This document shows, in pieces, positions 24,864 through 37,140 of a DNA stretch of 64,000 nucleotides (its first letter is position 1; every line of letters starts with the position of its first letter). Below the pieces are notes generated by a model that saw only the letters and a list, made by a program, of their open reading frames with translations, was not told where the DNA came from and ran no database searches. The DNA lies in assembly GCA_028023455.1 (NCBI GenBank), contig JAQFVV010012671.1, positions 934,001 to 998,000 on the forward strand, in the 5' to 3' direction. The translations under genes and the position numbers were made by a program. The stretch is from Epiperipatus broadwayi. Taxonomy: Eukaryota > Onychophora > Udeonychophora > Euonychophora > Peripatidae.

Positions 24864-26639
24864 CTTGTTTAAAATTTTCTATTTTTCATCAGAATAATTT
24901 GAAGAATTCTGATCATCATCATTAACTTACAAAAGTTTCTCTTATCCATCTCACTACATTATACATATATAGTGAAAAACATCAAAAATATAATAAAAGT
25001 GTGCCATCTATAAAGTATAATTTTTAGATTATTAGTCTAATTGACTATAGAAATATCAAAATTTGTACATTGGCACATAGGATCTTGGTTTTAAAGGTTT
25101 CCACCATTTCATTAGCTTAGCTTATTAAAAAACAAAAACAACAATAACTAATTTTTAAATATATATAAATTGATTAGGGAATTTAAGAAACAATTGTATT
25201 AATTAAGTAAAATAATAATTTAATCTTTTATCATATTAATAAAAGTGCAGTAAAAATATTCAAGATATTGTTAGACTTTATCAAAGATTTTACTTGTCTA
25301 ATACAAGTGCTAGAATGTTGTTATGGCTAAATATTAAGAAGTGTGTGTCCTAAAAAATTTAAAAGCTATGTTATTACTAAATCTTTCAAAATTAACAGAT
25401 TAAAAAAGAGGGTTAGACTAAGATATATATAATGGTTCTCAAATTTGGATTATCCTTTTATTACTGAAAAACCTAAAGTCATCTCTTTATGGGCAGATAA
25501 TATAAAAACAGATTAAAAATTTAGGAATTAAAAATAGAAAACAATGGATAAACTAATAAGATTGATAATGGAATAGATAAGAGAATAGGATTGAAAAAAA
25601 AAAATGAATGCAAGAAAAAAAAATCCTAGAATAAATTGATGATGTATGAATTAAAAAATGTAGAAATATATAATAAAATATGTTTCCTCATTCTTTTAAG
25701 CAATTAATACAAAAGTTATATTTAAAATATCACTCAGTAAAACATTCTCTTACAGGATATTTTTTTTTCTTTCATTCATTCACTCACTTTATAATTTCTT
25801 AAAAGCAATAATGTAACTATTTTAATAAATAATTATAAAAATAGTTCACATGTGTAAACCAGATGTTTATACAATAATGAAGTAAATGTTTTTATTTATT
25901 TTATACAAATTAAAAGTATTTTTTTTTATTAATACACATATTGTTTTTAAATATCAACTTTAAAATATATTTCACTATTGTTATAAAATATATATATTGA
26001 CAATAAAATATATGTATTCTATATGAGAATTATTCAGTGATTATATTAGTGATAATAAAAATGAATGAAAAGCCAATTTTAATCAAAAAATAGATGTGGA
26101 GAAAAAGTAATAGAGAAACTTAAATAATTTAACTTTAACAACATATAAATGATGCATTATATCATGAATTATGATAAAATTATCTAGATTTGTTTTGGAT
26201 TTTGAACCTAAAGCTAAAAATTATACTTAACCAGACTTTGAAAAATTAATCTTTATAAGATAATCAATTGAACGTGGAGTTTCATAAACAATATGAGATT
26301 AAACGTAAAAGTTTAATTATCAACAATAAAGCTTAAGAGTGATTAATGGTTTAAAGTTGCAAAGGAAATATCCTTTTGTCTACTGTAATAATTTTAGAAA
26401 TTTTTTTGACAAGTCAACATATAAACCTAAAAATGATACTACAAACTTATGAAATTTGCAGAATGGGCAATTTTTTTCATACAAGTAGAATGAATATTTT
26501 GTCCACCTTTTGAATAATAATGAAATAATTCAAATAATAGATTTTAGCAACATTTACTCATTTAGATTTTTATAAAGATATCCAGCTTAATAAAATAAAA
26601 GCAGCTCTTTTAAAAAATAAAATGTTGAAACTGAAAAGT
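24864..26639. other. AT-rich non-coding DNA
   Basis: No supported gene. Broken reading stretches near 25330-25560 and 26100-26400 give Lys- and Asn-rich peptides that I cannot assign to any family. Confidence 0.45.
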
Positions 26640-26885
26640 TTTAAAATATGGTTCAAAACAAAACAAAACTCTCCTTACAGTAGTGCCACCTTGTGCCAAC
26701 AAGAGCAATCAATAGATGCCAGAAGGCTTGTGCATAAAATCCCTATCTAGTGCCTACTCATCCAATATCCCCAGACAAGGTGGCACTACTGTATGGAGAG
26801 TTTTGCTTTGTTTTGAATTGTTTAATAACAATTATGTGCTAGTATGAGATAGTGATCATGTGATGTTTAGTGGTTTAAAATATGG
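26640..26885 (+). repeat. Family A hairpin retroposon, copy 2, with 12-bp TSD
   Basis: The element at 26652-26873 is flanked by TTTAAAATATGG on both sides (26640-26651 and 26874-26885). A left arm with CAAAACTCTCC and CAGTAGTGCCACC is followed by the unit core. The mirrored right arm ends in GAGAGTTTTG. A one-sided tail ending GATCATGTGATGTTTAGTGG comes last. This is the same architecture as the copy at 1739-2033, with a shorter inverted region. Confidence 0.78.
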
Positions 26886-27644
26886 GTTAGATTTTTTTTT
26901 AGGAATATATAGACCATAAAGTTGTAATATATATTTTCAGAATGCTTCCATTGTTCTAATTTATAAAAAGATAATAAATTTTAAAATATTTCTGTATTAT
27001 AATGGAAGGTTATTACTCTCAAATACAGCACAAGTACTAGTAATGATTTTATTAATAGTTATAGATACATATTTATTTAGAAACTAATTGCAACTTTTGA
27101 TCATTAAAAAGCACTATAGATATGAACAAATGAGAAATTTGTATATTGCTTTTATTAATTTGCTTAAAGCATTTGATGCAGTTAATTAAAAAAATTTGTT
27201 TCCATGTTTGAAATTAATTGATTGTATATCAGTATTTATTCATATTATTACCTTTTACATGATAAAAAAAAAAAGACATATTACAATTTATGGAAAATCT
27301 GAGACATTTGAAATAAAAATTGATGTTAAACAGGAACATGAATAAGTTTTAACTTTATTCACTATATTTATAATAGTAGTTTTTCAAAATAGCTTAAAGG
27401 CATTTTCATAAACCAGACATTAAGATATGGTATTTGATAATGAGGTTTTTAATATGAACTGATTAAAAAAAAACCCAATATTTTCATTTTCTTGATTTCT
27501 AGATTTATAATGTGTTGATGACTGTACTATTGTCACCAATTTTTTTTTTTTTTTAAAAAAAAGATATACATAATGTTCTCAATGTTTTAAATACAACTTA
27601 CAAAGATTTTAGTATAGTAATTAATTTTCCAAATTCAAGTGCAA

Positions 27645-27783
27645 ACTAATGATGGAAGTCTTGCATTGGTGGTCGAGAGGTCAGCACGACTGCCTTGCAC
27701 TTGCAGGCAATTGTCCGGGTTGCAGGTTCACGTCCCGGCTGATGCTATGACACTTATAAAAAAAAAAAAAACTAATGATGGAA
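27645..27783 (+). repeat. tRNA-derived SINE-2, copy 1, with 13-bp TSD
   Basis: The SINE at 27658-27770 inserted into the LINE remnant and made the direct repeat ACTAATGATGGAA (27645-27657 and 27771-27783). It starts GTCTTGC, has an A-box-like GGTCGAGAGG and a B box GGTTCACGTCC. It ends GATGCTATGACA followed by an A-rich tail. A long variable-arm-like middle suggests a Leu- or Ser-type tRNA head. Confidence 0.85.
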
Positions 27784-28054
27784 AGAAAATCTTCAGAAGT
27801 TTTTAATGTAGATGATTAATAATTTAGAATATGAATCAAATAAAAAAGAAATTTGGAAAACGAGGGCCAACACAGGCTGAAATGTGTTGTTGCTGCATTT
27901 AACAAATTAAAATTGAGTATTTAAGCACAATTAAATTAGTTGTATATAGGATTGCCCAATTTATTGTATGAAAGTGAGATATAGATATCCTATAAATATA
28001 TCATGAAGAAATTGGAAAATTTTTAATTTAAGAATGCTCCAGTAAGATTCTAAA

Positions 28055-28388
28055 AATATTATAGCAAAACTCACTATATATATTGCCACACACAGCAAGC
28101 TAGAGTAATCAATGGATGCCAGAAGGCTTGTGCATAAAATCACCATCTAGTGCTTACTCATCCAATATCCAGACTAGTTTCTGGCTTACGAAGGCCATAA
28201 ACTAGAAACTAGTCTGGAGATATTGGATGAGTAGGCACTAGATTGGGGATTTTATGCACAAGCCTTCTGGCATCCATTGATTACTCTAGCTTGCTGTGTG
28301 TGGCAATATATATAGTGAGTTTTGCCTGTTTTAACAACAGTTATACACAAGCATAAGAGGTGGTGGTCATGTGGTGTTTAATATTATA
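28055..28388 (+). repeat. Family A hairpin retroposon, copy 3, with 9-bp TSD
   Basis: The element at 28064-28379 lies between copies of AATATTATA (28055-28063, 28380-28388). Arms of about 110-130 bases are nearly perfect complements and start GCAAAACTCACTATATATAT. The one-sided tail runs from GTTTTAACAACAG to GTGGTGTTT. It interrupts the LINE remnant. Confidence 0.78.
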
Positions 28389-28506
28389 ACAAGTTAGTAA
28401 AAACAATTAGTATGATGTTTAAATTGTGGAATGTGGTGCTATTTAATTCATTATTATTATTAATTTATTAAATGCATACTCATTACATAAATAATATATA
28501 TATATA

Positions 28507-28765
28507 TTAAGGCTATCACCTTAAGACTATGCACTTGAACTTCAATAGTAGGGATCTCTACAAATCTTTAACATGAGATTAACAACTTTAAAAAACAAGA
28601 GCAGCCACTCTTATCTTCAACCTACTTTTTAAATATGTAGGTGAATCTAAAGGATTTTGAAGAGTGGCTGCTCTTGTCTTTTAAAGTCATTAATCTTGTG
28701 TTAAAGATTTGTAGAGGTCCCTACTATCAAAGTTCAGGTACATAGTTTTAAAGTGATAGCCTTAA
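28507..28765. repeat. Symmetric inverted repeat, family C (MITE-like)
   Basis: Two arms of about 110 bases begin and end with TTAAGGCTATCAC and its complement, separated by a loop of about 25 bases. Both ends stop at the same point, so this one looks like a true terminal inverted repeat. TTAA at both ends would fit a piggyBac-type target, but the AT-rich flank also allows a TA target. No other copy lies in the window. Confidence 0.75.
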
Positions 28766-29200
28766 TATATATTAATTCATTATTATAAAGGCATATCTTA
28801 ACTCAATTGGATACAAAAATGAATGAAGAGTAACAGGTATTCTAAAAAAATGTTTTATGATAAATTTGAGCATAGTTTTTATAGAAAAGGTAGTGTCCAT
28901 TTACATTGTATTGATTATTTAAAAAATATTCTACATGGATTTAATATTAGTTGCTTTTATTGGGAAAATATGGTTCAGAATAAAATACAATGAGAACTAT
29001 AGTTAGACAAAGGGAAGACATTTTTCAAAAAATAAAGATTCTACAGATAAGTAGACATATTTGTGTTTCAGAAATTATTTTTATATAATTACTGCAAAAC
29101 TCACTTCTAACTTCTTAATCTTTGTCTACCTTTTTCTTCCCTAGAGTCAGAGTGACTATACTCATTGACAAGTAGGCAATGATAAAAATAATAATGCTTT

Positions 29201-32200
29201 GATCAAGTTAGAATCAAATTCTGAACCTACATGTATTGAATTATTCTTGTTTAAAATTTTAGTTATTTTTAGTTTTTCCCATGAGTGAGTTTAAGAAAAC
29301 AAAAAGATGCAACTTGAAAAATGTTTAGAGATCTTGACATATATATATTAAAAAATAAGTAAATAGAATCAATTATAGCAAAGTTGATAACTGATGTTAA
29401 ATAAGGATACGTTTTCTTTTAAGAAATGCTATATCAAACTGCTCAAATATCATATTTAAAAGTATATACTTTAAAAACGGAAGAATAGAAATATGGTAAT
29501 ATATATTCAATTTAAAAAAAAATTGTACAGAACAATTTCCTGGAAATTAAGTACAAATTTGCACTTGATTTTTATTCATTTCTCAGAAATAAATTTTGAT
29601 TCTTTTGTTAAAGAGCATATAAAATATTTACACTTTTAAAAGAAAAATATTAATTAAAGAGTGTTGAATAGTTATTTTTTTTTAAAAAAAAAAAAAAGAT
29701 ATTAATTAATTAGGTTGGTGATGATGGTATTTTAGATGTCATATATTGGACTTTTTCCACCATCCATCATACGATGTTGAATGTGTAAAAAAATTTAAAC
29801 GTTATTTTAATTTTATCAAACACAAACAATTTTAGTAATAACACACAAGTTGGTAGATAACACAGGTTATAATAGACATCTTAAGTTAATAGAGTACACA
29901 ACATTCAGAATGGTATTAATGTCATTGATCAGACCAGCTACACTATCTTTTAGAACTATATACATTTCCAACCAACACTTCATGGAGCTTTAATGTATTT
30001 GGCTAAAACTCATAGATAAAGAACTGATTACAGTGCAAGTATAATGTCTTGGATTATGTTAGCCATTGCTTCAAATGTGAAATATATTATTAAAAATTGT
30101 AATTTAATAATTATTTCTTTAATAGAAAACAAAATAGTTTTCTGTTAGTGATGATTTATTTAGTGTTATGCTGTGCTCTTTAGTGCTATGGTAAAAAGGA
30201 TGCAAAGGAGACTTTGATATTAATTTTGTATTAAATAAAAAAAATCTGTATCAAAGATCAATACGTTCTCAAGCATTCATGTGATCCTCTTTAAGTGATT
30301 AATCATTCATTTATTTTTTTTATTATCAAAAAATTATAATCTATTTAGAGTTTAATATACCAAATATGTAATACAAGGAGAATAGCTTTTACTAATACTT
30401 GATATAAAGTAAATCATCAATTATCATTATATTTTTATATCCTGATGGTCAGTTTAAGTTTTGTTAATGTAATTTCCAATATGTTACATGGCATGAATAT
30501 CAAATCATTAATGCTGGACTTCTACACTTAACTGCACATTTCTAAAAATCAGTTTATATGAGCTATCTTATATTAACTTTCAATCAATTTCACTTTTACA
30601 GTTAGAAACATTGTGACTGAATTCTGCATTTTAAATTCTTTTTCAAACTGAATTTCAGTTTAAGACAATACTGATTGTTCAGCTTTAAAACAACAATCAT
30701 GCAATAAAAATACCACCATATTTTGATTGGTTTTACAATAATATGTCTCAATTCACCAAAACAGTTTCTAATGATGTAGTGGTTAACATATATGCTTCTA
30801 TTCAACCTGGTGTTTGTTTGGACTAAATGAAACCTCGATTTCACAATAAGAAATAGGCCTATAATTAATTCATCTAATCATTTTACAATGATCAGTAAAT
30901 GAATATTTTGTTATATTAATTTAAAGGCAAAAATCCTAGATTAACATGGGTTTATCAGTTGGTGTCAGTGGATTGATTATAAAAATAAAAATACATTTGA
31001 AATATGATACAATCTTAATCAGTGATGGTTGATCATATTAATATGGTAACTATTAAACATTTTGAGAATGGTCATATTGATTTTTTTCGAAGCAATAACT
31101 TATACCAAGAAAACTACAGATTCTTATCAATAATAAAATTACTGTCTTTTTTTTTTAGTCCCTAGTGAAGAATATGCATGATACCTCCTATTATCTCCTT
31201 TAAGAAACAAAAGAATTTGCAACTACTTTGAATGTTTTTATCTTTTGACATAATTTACACTCACATATACATACTATCTAATGAATAATAAAAATGTGAA
31301 AAAAAATTTCTTGTTAAAAATACTGCAAATAATTATTTTACTAATGTATTTGTAAACTTCTTTTCAATAAACTTTAATGTCTTCTTATCTTTTAAACATG
31401 ACCAGAATATTACCAGTTTATACTTCATTGGAAGCAATTTCTTATATTTGATTGAAAACAAATTTAACATATTAAGACACTGCTATATTATTAAGAAGTC
31501 TCTCATAGTTTAGTTTTTAGTGTATCTTTCTGCAATGATTATGATCAGGAATTTAAACTAGGGTGAAACACTTTTTTTTATTTAGCTGAGGAATTCTAAG
31601 CAAGTCTTAGATTTTCTTTAGATGGCTGGATCATAGAAACTCTGCTAACTATCCAATTATTGGTTTATACATGTGTATTTAGCTATTCAAATATTATCCC
31701 CTCTTTTGTGCTTCCTGTATGGAGAGATGCTAATAAGCTTTTGCTCTGCATTGGTCTTTTTAAAATTGCTTTTATTTAGATATGATTAAAATTTACCGAA
31801 CACATTAGTTTATATTTGCTATTATATTTCTATTTCCAATTATATTGAACTTAATGTATATTGGATGAAGATCATCAACTTGTTTTGAATCTTATTAAAT
31901 CAGTAGGTTATAACCCATTTTTAACAAGATCTTAAGATGTAGTACTATCGCCTATATTTGACATGCTCATAACTTATATTCATGCTGTCATCAAATAAAA
32001 CTTTAAAATCTTTCTATGTTTTACCTGTGAAAATTTTCAAGTTACAATCAGGTTAGGATATTTCTTTCAGGTAAACTACCCTTTGCCAACCTGGATAACC
32101 ATCTCATTGATCACTAAATGGATTTATACTTAATCAAGAATAAAAAATTTCCCATAACATCACCACTCACAATTGGTGAGTTTAATAATGTTTTCCCCTT

Positions 32201-34279
32201 CATTGTTTTTTTTATAAGTGAAGGAATGTTGGAGAGGTCATTATTCTTTAGATAATTTTTAAAAGATTGTTTTATCTAGTTTAAAAAACTCATTTTTATA
32301 TATTGGACTTCAAGCAAACTAAATGAAATCAAGTTAATGGTCTTAACCCATAATATTTTCTTTACTCAAGTAGCACAAAATCCATGAAATAAAACAGATC
32401 CTGCAAGATATTTAACTTTTTTTTTTTATATCCCGAGATATATTTTTAAAAATTAAATAAATCTTATTTTATTTTAGTAAGTTATTTATTTTAATATATT
32501 GTGTATATGAATGTAACATGTTTAGTGACAATCATTTTAAAAAAGATAAAATTTCAACAAGTAAAAAAATAATATTGGAAAAAAATATTGTGTTGATTTT
32601 TTTGATTATCTGCAAAAAATGAATTTTTTTTTTAATGAAAATTGATATTGATGGCCCAAGGTCATTTTCAAATTTTGTGTGAATAAAAAAACTTAAGAAA
32701 CAATCAATTTATTAGTCCGTTTACAAAAATAATACAGTAAAAAAACACAAGGAAAAATGTTTTTAGATAGTGTAAAAGAAGTCTGTGATATAATTTATTA
32801 TATTAATCAGTCATGGATGTTTTACAAAATCATATGAATATTCAAAATCAAACATCATTATTATAGTCAATAAGATTGACATAAAATATCACTTTCGCTG
32901 AATTAATTTTAAATTAATTACTGCAGAAGAATAAATTACTTTGATATTGAAGGAAATAGTATAATATTTTAAGATTATTTTTAAATAAAACTTCATTTTC
33001 ATTCTCATTAGATTTTATCAACACACAAGATGCAGTTGTAATCAAAATAGTTAAATATTTTTAAAAGAATTTAAAATTTATTTAAATTGTTCCAAATGCA
33101 TTCAACTTCTAGTAATAATACATTAGTTATTATATAATAAGAGGTTTCAAGAGATATTATTCTACTTTCTTTTTGAGTATGGTCTGACCAGTGATGGTCT
33201 AACATGAGAATTAAATGCTTATCATTAAATCTGTGAATTAATGCTCCAAATAACAAGACATTCTGTTAAAGTCAATAGAAATTTTTTATACTTATGGAAT
33301 GATTATTCAAAAGATTTCATTAAATTTTTTTTAAATAGATAATAAGAGAAACACAAAAATAACATGTAGTGTATTTATTTATACATACCAGAAATATCAG
33401 ACCAAGAAAATAAGATTTATATATTTATTTAAATGTCAGACAAATTTTTAAAAATCTGTAATCAATATAATATTAGAGTACTTTTTTAAAGCCATTGTAG
33501 ATTTGCAAAGAATCCAAACTCTACAAAATAAACTTAGAGAAAATTGCATCTATAAACATATTGTTGGCAAGATCATTTATCTCATTTAAAAATAATTAAA
33601 AGATCACAAAACAGGGTGATTAAAGATAAAGGTGTCTAAAATAACAAACCTTACATGTATTAATGAAAATAATGTAATTAAAAAACAGAAGAATATTGGA
33701 ACAGAAAAGGAAAAATAAAAAATATGTAAATTTAAAAAAGCTTATATGATAATGGCAAGAAACTTTTCTACATGATGAGAATAGTTCAAAATATAATTCC
33801 AAGTCAAATAACATTATTACCAACCTTCAGACAAATGTGTAGTGTTTAGAGTTTTAAAACATGATTAAATATTATCCATGTTTGTATTATTATATGTATA
33901 GTTTACTACAAAATTGATATAAATACAGACATGTCCTAATATTTATTCAAAAGTGTAATTTTGTAATTGTTAATTTGTATATTTTCAATAATCACAAAAT
34001 ACATCACTCATCCCATATATATTACAAATGATTTTAAATTAGTATTTTAATTATTTTAAGCAGCATATTTAACAGCTTAATAAACCATCACTCATGTAAA
34101 AGTAATATTCAAATTTGCATTTCATTAAAATTAAATAAGAGAAAACATATTTTTAATCAGATATCACTCAATTTTTTTAATTCATACCACAAATCTAGCA
34201 TTAAAATTACAATTAAAACTTTTATATACAATAATGAAAATTAAGTGAAAGCGTTAATCCAATGGCTTTTAACTTATAC
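29201..34279. other. AT-rich non-coding DNA
   Basis: About 5 kb without a supported gene or recognised repeat. Minus-strand frames of 80, 61 and 67 codons (30602-30844, 33071-33256, 33620-33823) show only composition-driven residues and no family motif. Confidence 0.5.
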
Positions 34280-34505
34280 CTAATAAATAATTTCATTCCA
34301 ATATCAGCCTTTTCAAGCTAAATGAGGCTCATTTAGCTTTTATTCCTGCATAAATACTATATCTTGGACTGAAGAAGAAAGTATTCATTTATTTAACACT
34401 CAGAAGGCGCATGCTCATTTAGCTTGAAAAGGCTGATATTAGAATGAAATATAATTGCAAGCACGGCGCTAGATCAAATATTTACTTATTTACTAATAAA
34501 TAATT
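34280..34505 (+). repeat. Hairpin retroposon D with 13-bp TSD
   Basis: CTAATAAATAATT occurs at 34280-34292 and again at 34493-34505. Between them, the arm CATTCCAATATCAGCC... (up to 34326) is the complement of 34414-34449. About 43 further bases follow only the right arm. The layout is therefore an inverted 5' part plus a forward part with a one-sided 3' end, as in family A. The interior is unrelated to A or B. Confidence 0.72.
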
Positions 34506-35384
34506 ATAAAATTTGATTTTTTAATATCATTTATATTAATTGTGATGCAAAAAAAAAAAAAAACCTCAGCCAATATATTTCCTTAATTTGCACATTATAT
34601 TAATAAAATACTCATTATTCAAAAACTAACGATATCTCCTACTGGGCTATTTGAAAATAGGCCTCTGAAATTTTATTTATTTTATTTTCTGCACTTTATA
34701 TTTACTTCTTATTAAAATAATCTATGTTATTCTTCTTCCAGTTTCCTTTCATCATCATTTCTTTTTTTTAATTTTATTTAATCATCTTTATATTTTTTCC
34801 ACTTACAATAAAACTGCAATATGCACTGTATCAATATACACTATCCAAAAAACAAATGTAAATAGATAAAAAATAAAAATTTATAAATTTTACAAATATT
34901 TATCACAAATGGTATGTCTGCAGCCATTTATTTGTCTTGTAATTTTTTTTATTAATTATATTTTCTTCGTGTTAAATATGGTGAACACATAGACATTTTT
35001 TATTTCAATTTTTCCCTCCAAAACTTTGTTGTAGTATAGTATTTCATTTGATATATATATATAGCACAAATTGAGAGAATTCATACTGACAAATACTAAT
35101 GGAAAAAAACATGTTCAAAAGGAATGAATGATTTATTAAAGAGACAATGAAAAGAGAAAAGCATTTTTATACCACAATTGCTTGCATTGCTAAAATACCT
35201 AAAGATATAATTAAGTTAATTAAAATTTTTGGAAAAATGTTTAATTTATAAGATAGAAGATACTGGTAAACCATTTTGATAGATGCTATTATGTTGCATC
35301 AGAAAGTTTAAAATCTGTAAAAGGAATCTGCTACTTTGTTGTCCATTTTACTTAAAACAACTGATAAAGATATGATACAGTAAT
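34506..35384. other. AT-rich non-coding DNA
   Basis: No gene. It holds an A run near 34550 and short T-rich tracts. Confidence 0.5.
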
Positions 35385-35825
35385 TTTACTATTATTTTTT
35401 GATCACATGACCCTATCTCTTAAGCTTGTAAGTTATAAACAATGAGGATTGCCAATTCCTCTACAAGCTTTATGATAAATGCTTAGCCAGAGCCAGCACT
35501 TAAAATATCTCTGTCAGGAACCCTTTCCCAAACCTCTGACCATGGTTTCATGCTTTGGCACTCTTCAGAGCACTTTTAATTAGGTTCTTGGCTTTGGGTT
35601 GGCATTTTTAGATCGTGTCTGAACCTAGCCTGGCACCTCACTGAGGAGTGCCAAAGCACGAAACCATGGTCAGAGGTTTGGGAAAGGGTTCCTGCCAGAT
35701 ATTTTAAGTGCTGGCTCTGGCTAAGCATTTATCATAAAGCTTGTAGAGGAATTGGCAATCCTCATTGTTTATAACTTAACAAGCTTAAGAGATAGGGTCA
35801 TGTGATCTATGACTCTTATTTTGAC
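35385..35825 (+). repeat. Family B hairpin, complete copy 2
   Basis: The left arm at 35401-35570 starts GATCACATGACC. The right arm at 35641-35807 is its complement and ends GGTCATGTGATC. The loop of 70 bases plus the right arm equals the single-unit copy at 35996-36197. So the hairpin is one forward unit with an inverted 3' portion attached. An imperfect 11-base flank repeat, ACTATTATTTT and ACTCTTATTTT, may be the target duplication. Confidence 0.8.
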
Positions 35826-35995
35826 TATTTATAGTCTCTGCCACAAGTCTTATGCAATTTTATATTGCTAAGACTACTACTATGTAGTATGGCTGAAGAT
35901 CTATCAGCCACATATAGCTATTTGAGTTGGATAGCTGGGTTTGAAGACATGTAGATGTCTGAAAATTTACAGATTTTTCACTCAATAGATAACTT

Positions 35996-36197
35996 TTAAT
36001 TAAGTGCTTGGCTTTGGGTTGGCATTTTTAGATCTAGTGTCTGAACCTAGCTTGACACCTCTCTGAGGAGTGTCAAAGCATGAAACCATGGTCAGAGGTT
36101 TGGGAAGGGGCTCCTGACAGAGATATTTTAAGTGCTGGCTCTGGCTAAGCATTTATCATAAAGCTTGTAGAGGAATTGGCAATCCTCATTGTTTATT
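35996..36197 (+). repeat. Family B repeat, single unit, copy 3
   Basis: Nearly identical to the loop and right arm of the hairpin just upstream, from TTGGCTTTGGGTTGG to GGCAATCCTCATTG. It lacks the GTCATGTGATC end. The close spacing suggests a local duplication or a second insertion. Confidence 0.8.
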
Positions 36198-36639
36198 ATT
36201 TTTTGAGTAAATATGAAAGAGCAAACACATACATAGCAAGTATATATGTAAATGTGCTCTCTCAATTTATTATTAATAATGATTTTTTTAAAATTTTGTC
36301 TATAATATTAATTTATATACATACCATAGATTATTAAAAAGTATGTCTTATATATATGCATGCAATTTTATAGAAGAAACTATTCTTCACACATGCACTA
36401 AAACTGACATGCACTCTTTTATCAATAATTGTTTTAAAACCTATTGTCAGAGCTTGATGGGAGTGTGTCAATTTTAGCACGTATGTAAAGAACAATTCTT
36501 TCCACAACATAAATCATTATATTATTCATTAATACATATATATATATAAAAGTACACACATACATAAAATACATATACACACCTAAAATACAGTAAAATA
36601 TATGCTTTATTGTAATGAAAGCTTATTTTAAAAAAATCC
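36198..36639. other. AT-rich non-coding DNA
   Basis: No gene. Short AT and ACAT microsatellite-like tracts lie near 36530-36590. Confidence 0.5.
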
Positions 36640-36736
36640 AAGTGTTGGTGGCCTAGAGGTTAACGTAGCTGCCTTCCAAGCAGCAGGCTCGGATTTGCTT
36701 CCCTCCCGGTCAACGCTTTGACATATAAAAAAAAAA
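36640..36736 (+). repeat. tRNA-Gly-derived SINE (SINE-1), copy 2
   Basis: The best preserved head of this family. The acceptor GTGTTGG at 36642-36648 pairs with TCAACGC near 36710. The A box is TGGCCTAGAGG. The anticodon stem GCTGC/GCAGC closes the loop CTTCCAA, giving anticodon UCC (Gly). The B box is degraded. After the tRNA part comes TTTGACATAT and an A run, the same tail as in the other SINEs here. Confidence 0.85.
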
Positions 36737-37000
36737 GGTGAGCTATTATCTACTATATATAATATACACAAGGAGGTCTGGAATAAAATACAGTGGCTGT
36801 TGTGATTTCTCAGTATTATAATGTTTCTCACTTTATTTTTCCAAATTATTTTTTTCATTCTTCTTAATATTTATAATTCAAAAACATCAATATCTTTTTT
36901 TTTTTGTTTGATCCAAAAGTGTTGTGCTACAAATTTTTTTTGTTAAATTTTCTCTCATTGTCAAAGCAGAATTTGTAATATTGATATTCTTAAGCAATAA

Positions 37001-37140
37001 ATATTTTGCTCCCTGTCTTGCGTTGTTAGCCGAGAGGTATCGCAGCCGCCATGCAAGCAAGTAGTTGGTTGCAGACGGGTGTGGGTTCGCGTCCCGGCAG
37101 ATGCTATGACATATGAAAAAAAAAAATATATTTTGCTCCC
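37001..37140 (+). repeat. tRNA-derived SINE-2, copy 2, with 13-bp TSD
   Basis: The SINE at 37014-37127 is flanked by perfect ATATTTTGCTCCC repeats (37001-37013, 37128-37140). The A box TAGCCGAGAGG and B box GGTTCGCGTCC both fit the Pol III consensus well. It ends GATGCTATGACATATG plus A run. This is a young, clean insertion. Confidence 0.9.

Larger units (their letters stand above)
26900..29200 (+). pseudogene. LINE reverse transcriptase remnant, split by three later insertions
   Basis: A decayed non-LTR pol on the plus strand. NASIVLIYKK near 26940 is followed by the palm motif LYIAFINLLKAFDAVN (about 27139). In that motif the first Asp of the usual FIDL is Asn. VDDCTIVTN (27514-27540) is the YADD-type box. 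The thumb region is then interrupted at 27658 by a SINE. LINE-like sequence resumes and includes VYRIAQ near 27935. It is cut again at 28064 (family A hairpin) and 28507 (family C inverted repeat). The C-terminal part, with DYLKNILHGFNIS and WENMVQNKIQ (about 28910-28990), follows the last insertion. Many stops show it is dead. Order and spacing argue for one old LINE rather than separate pieces. Confidence 0.75.

Noticed and set aside
24864-26600. Possible coding remnants near 25330-25560 and 26100-26400
   Set aside because: The broken peptides are Lys- and Asn-rich, but I can match no catalytic or structural motif.
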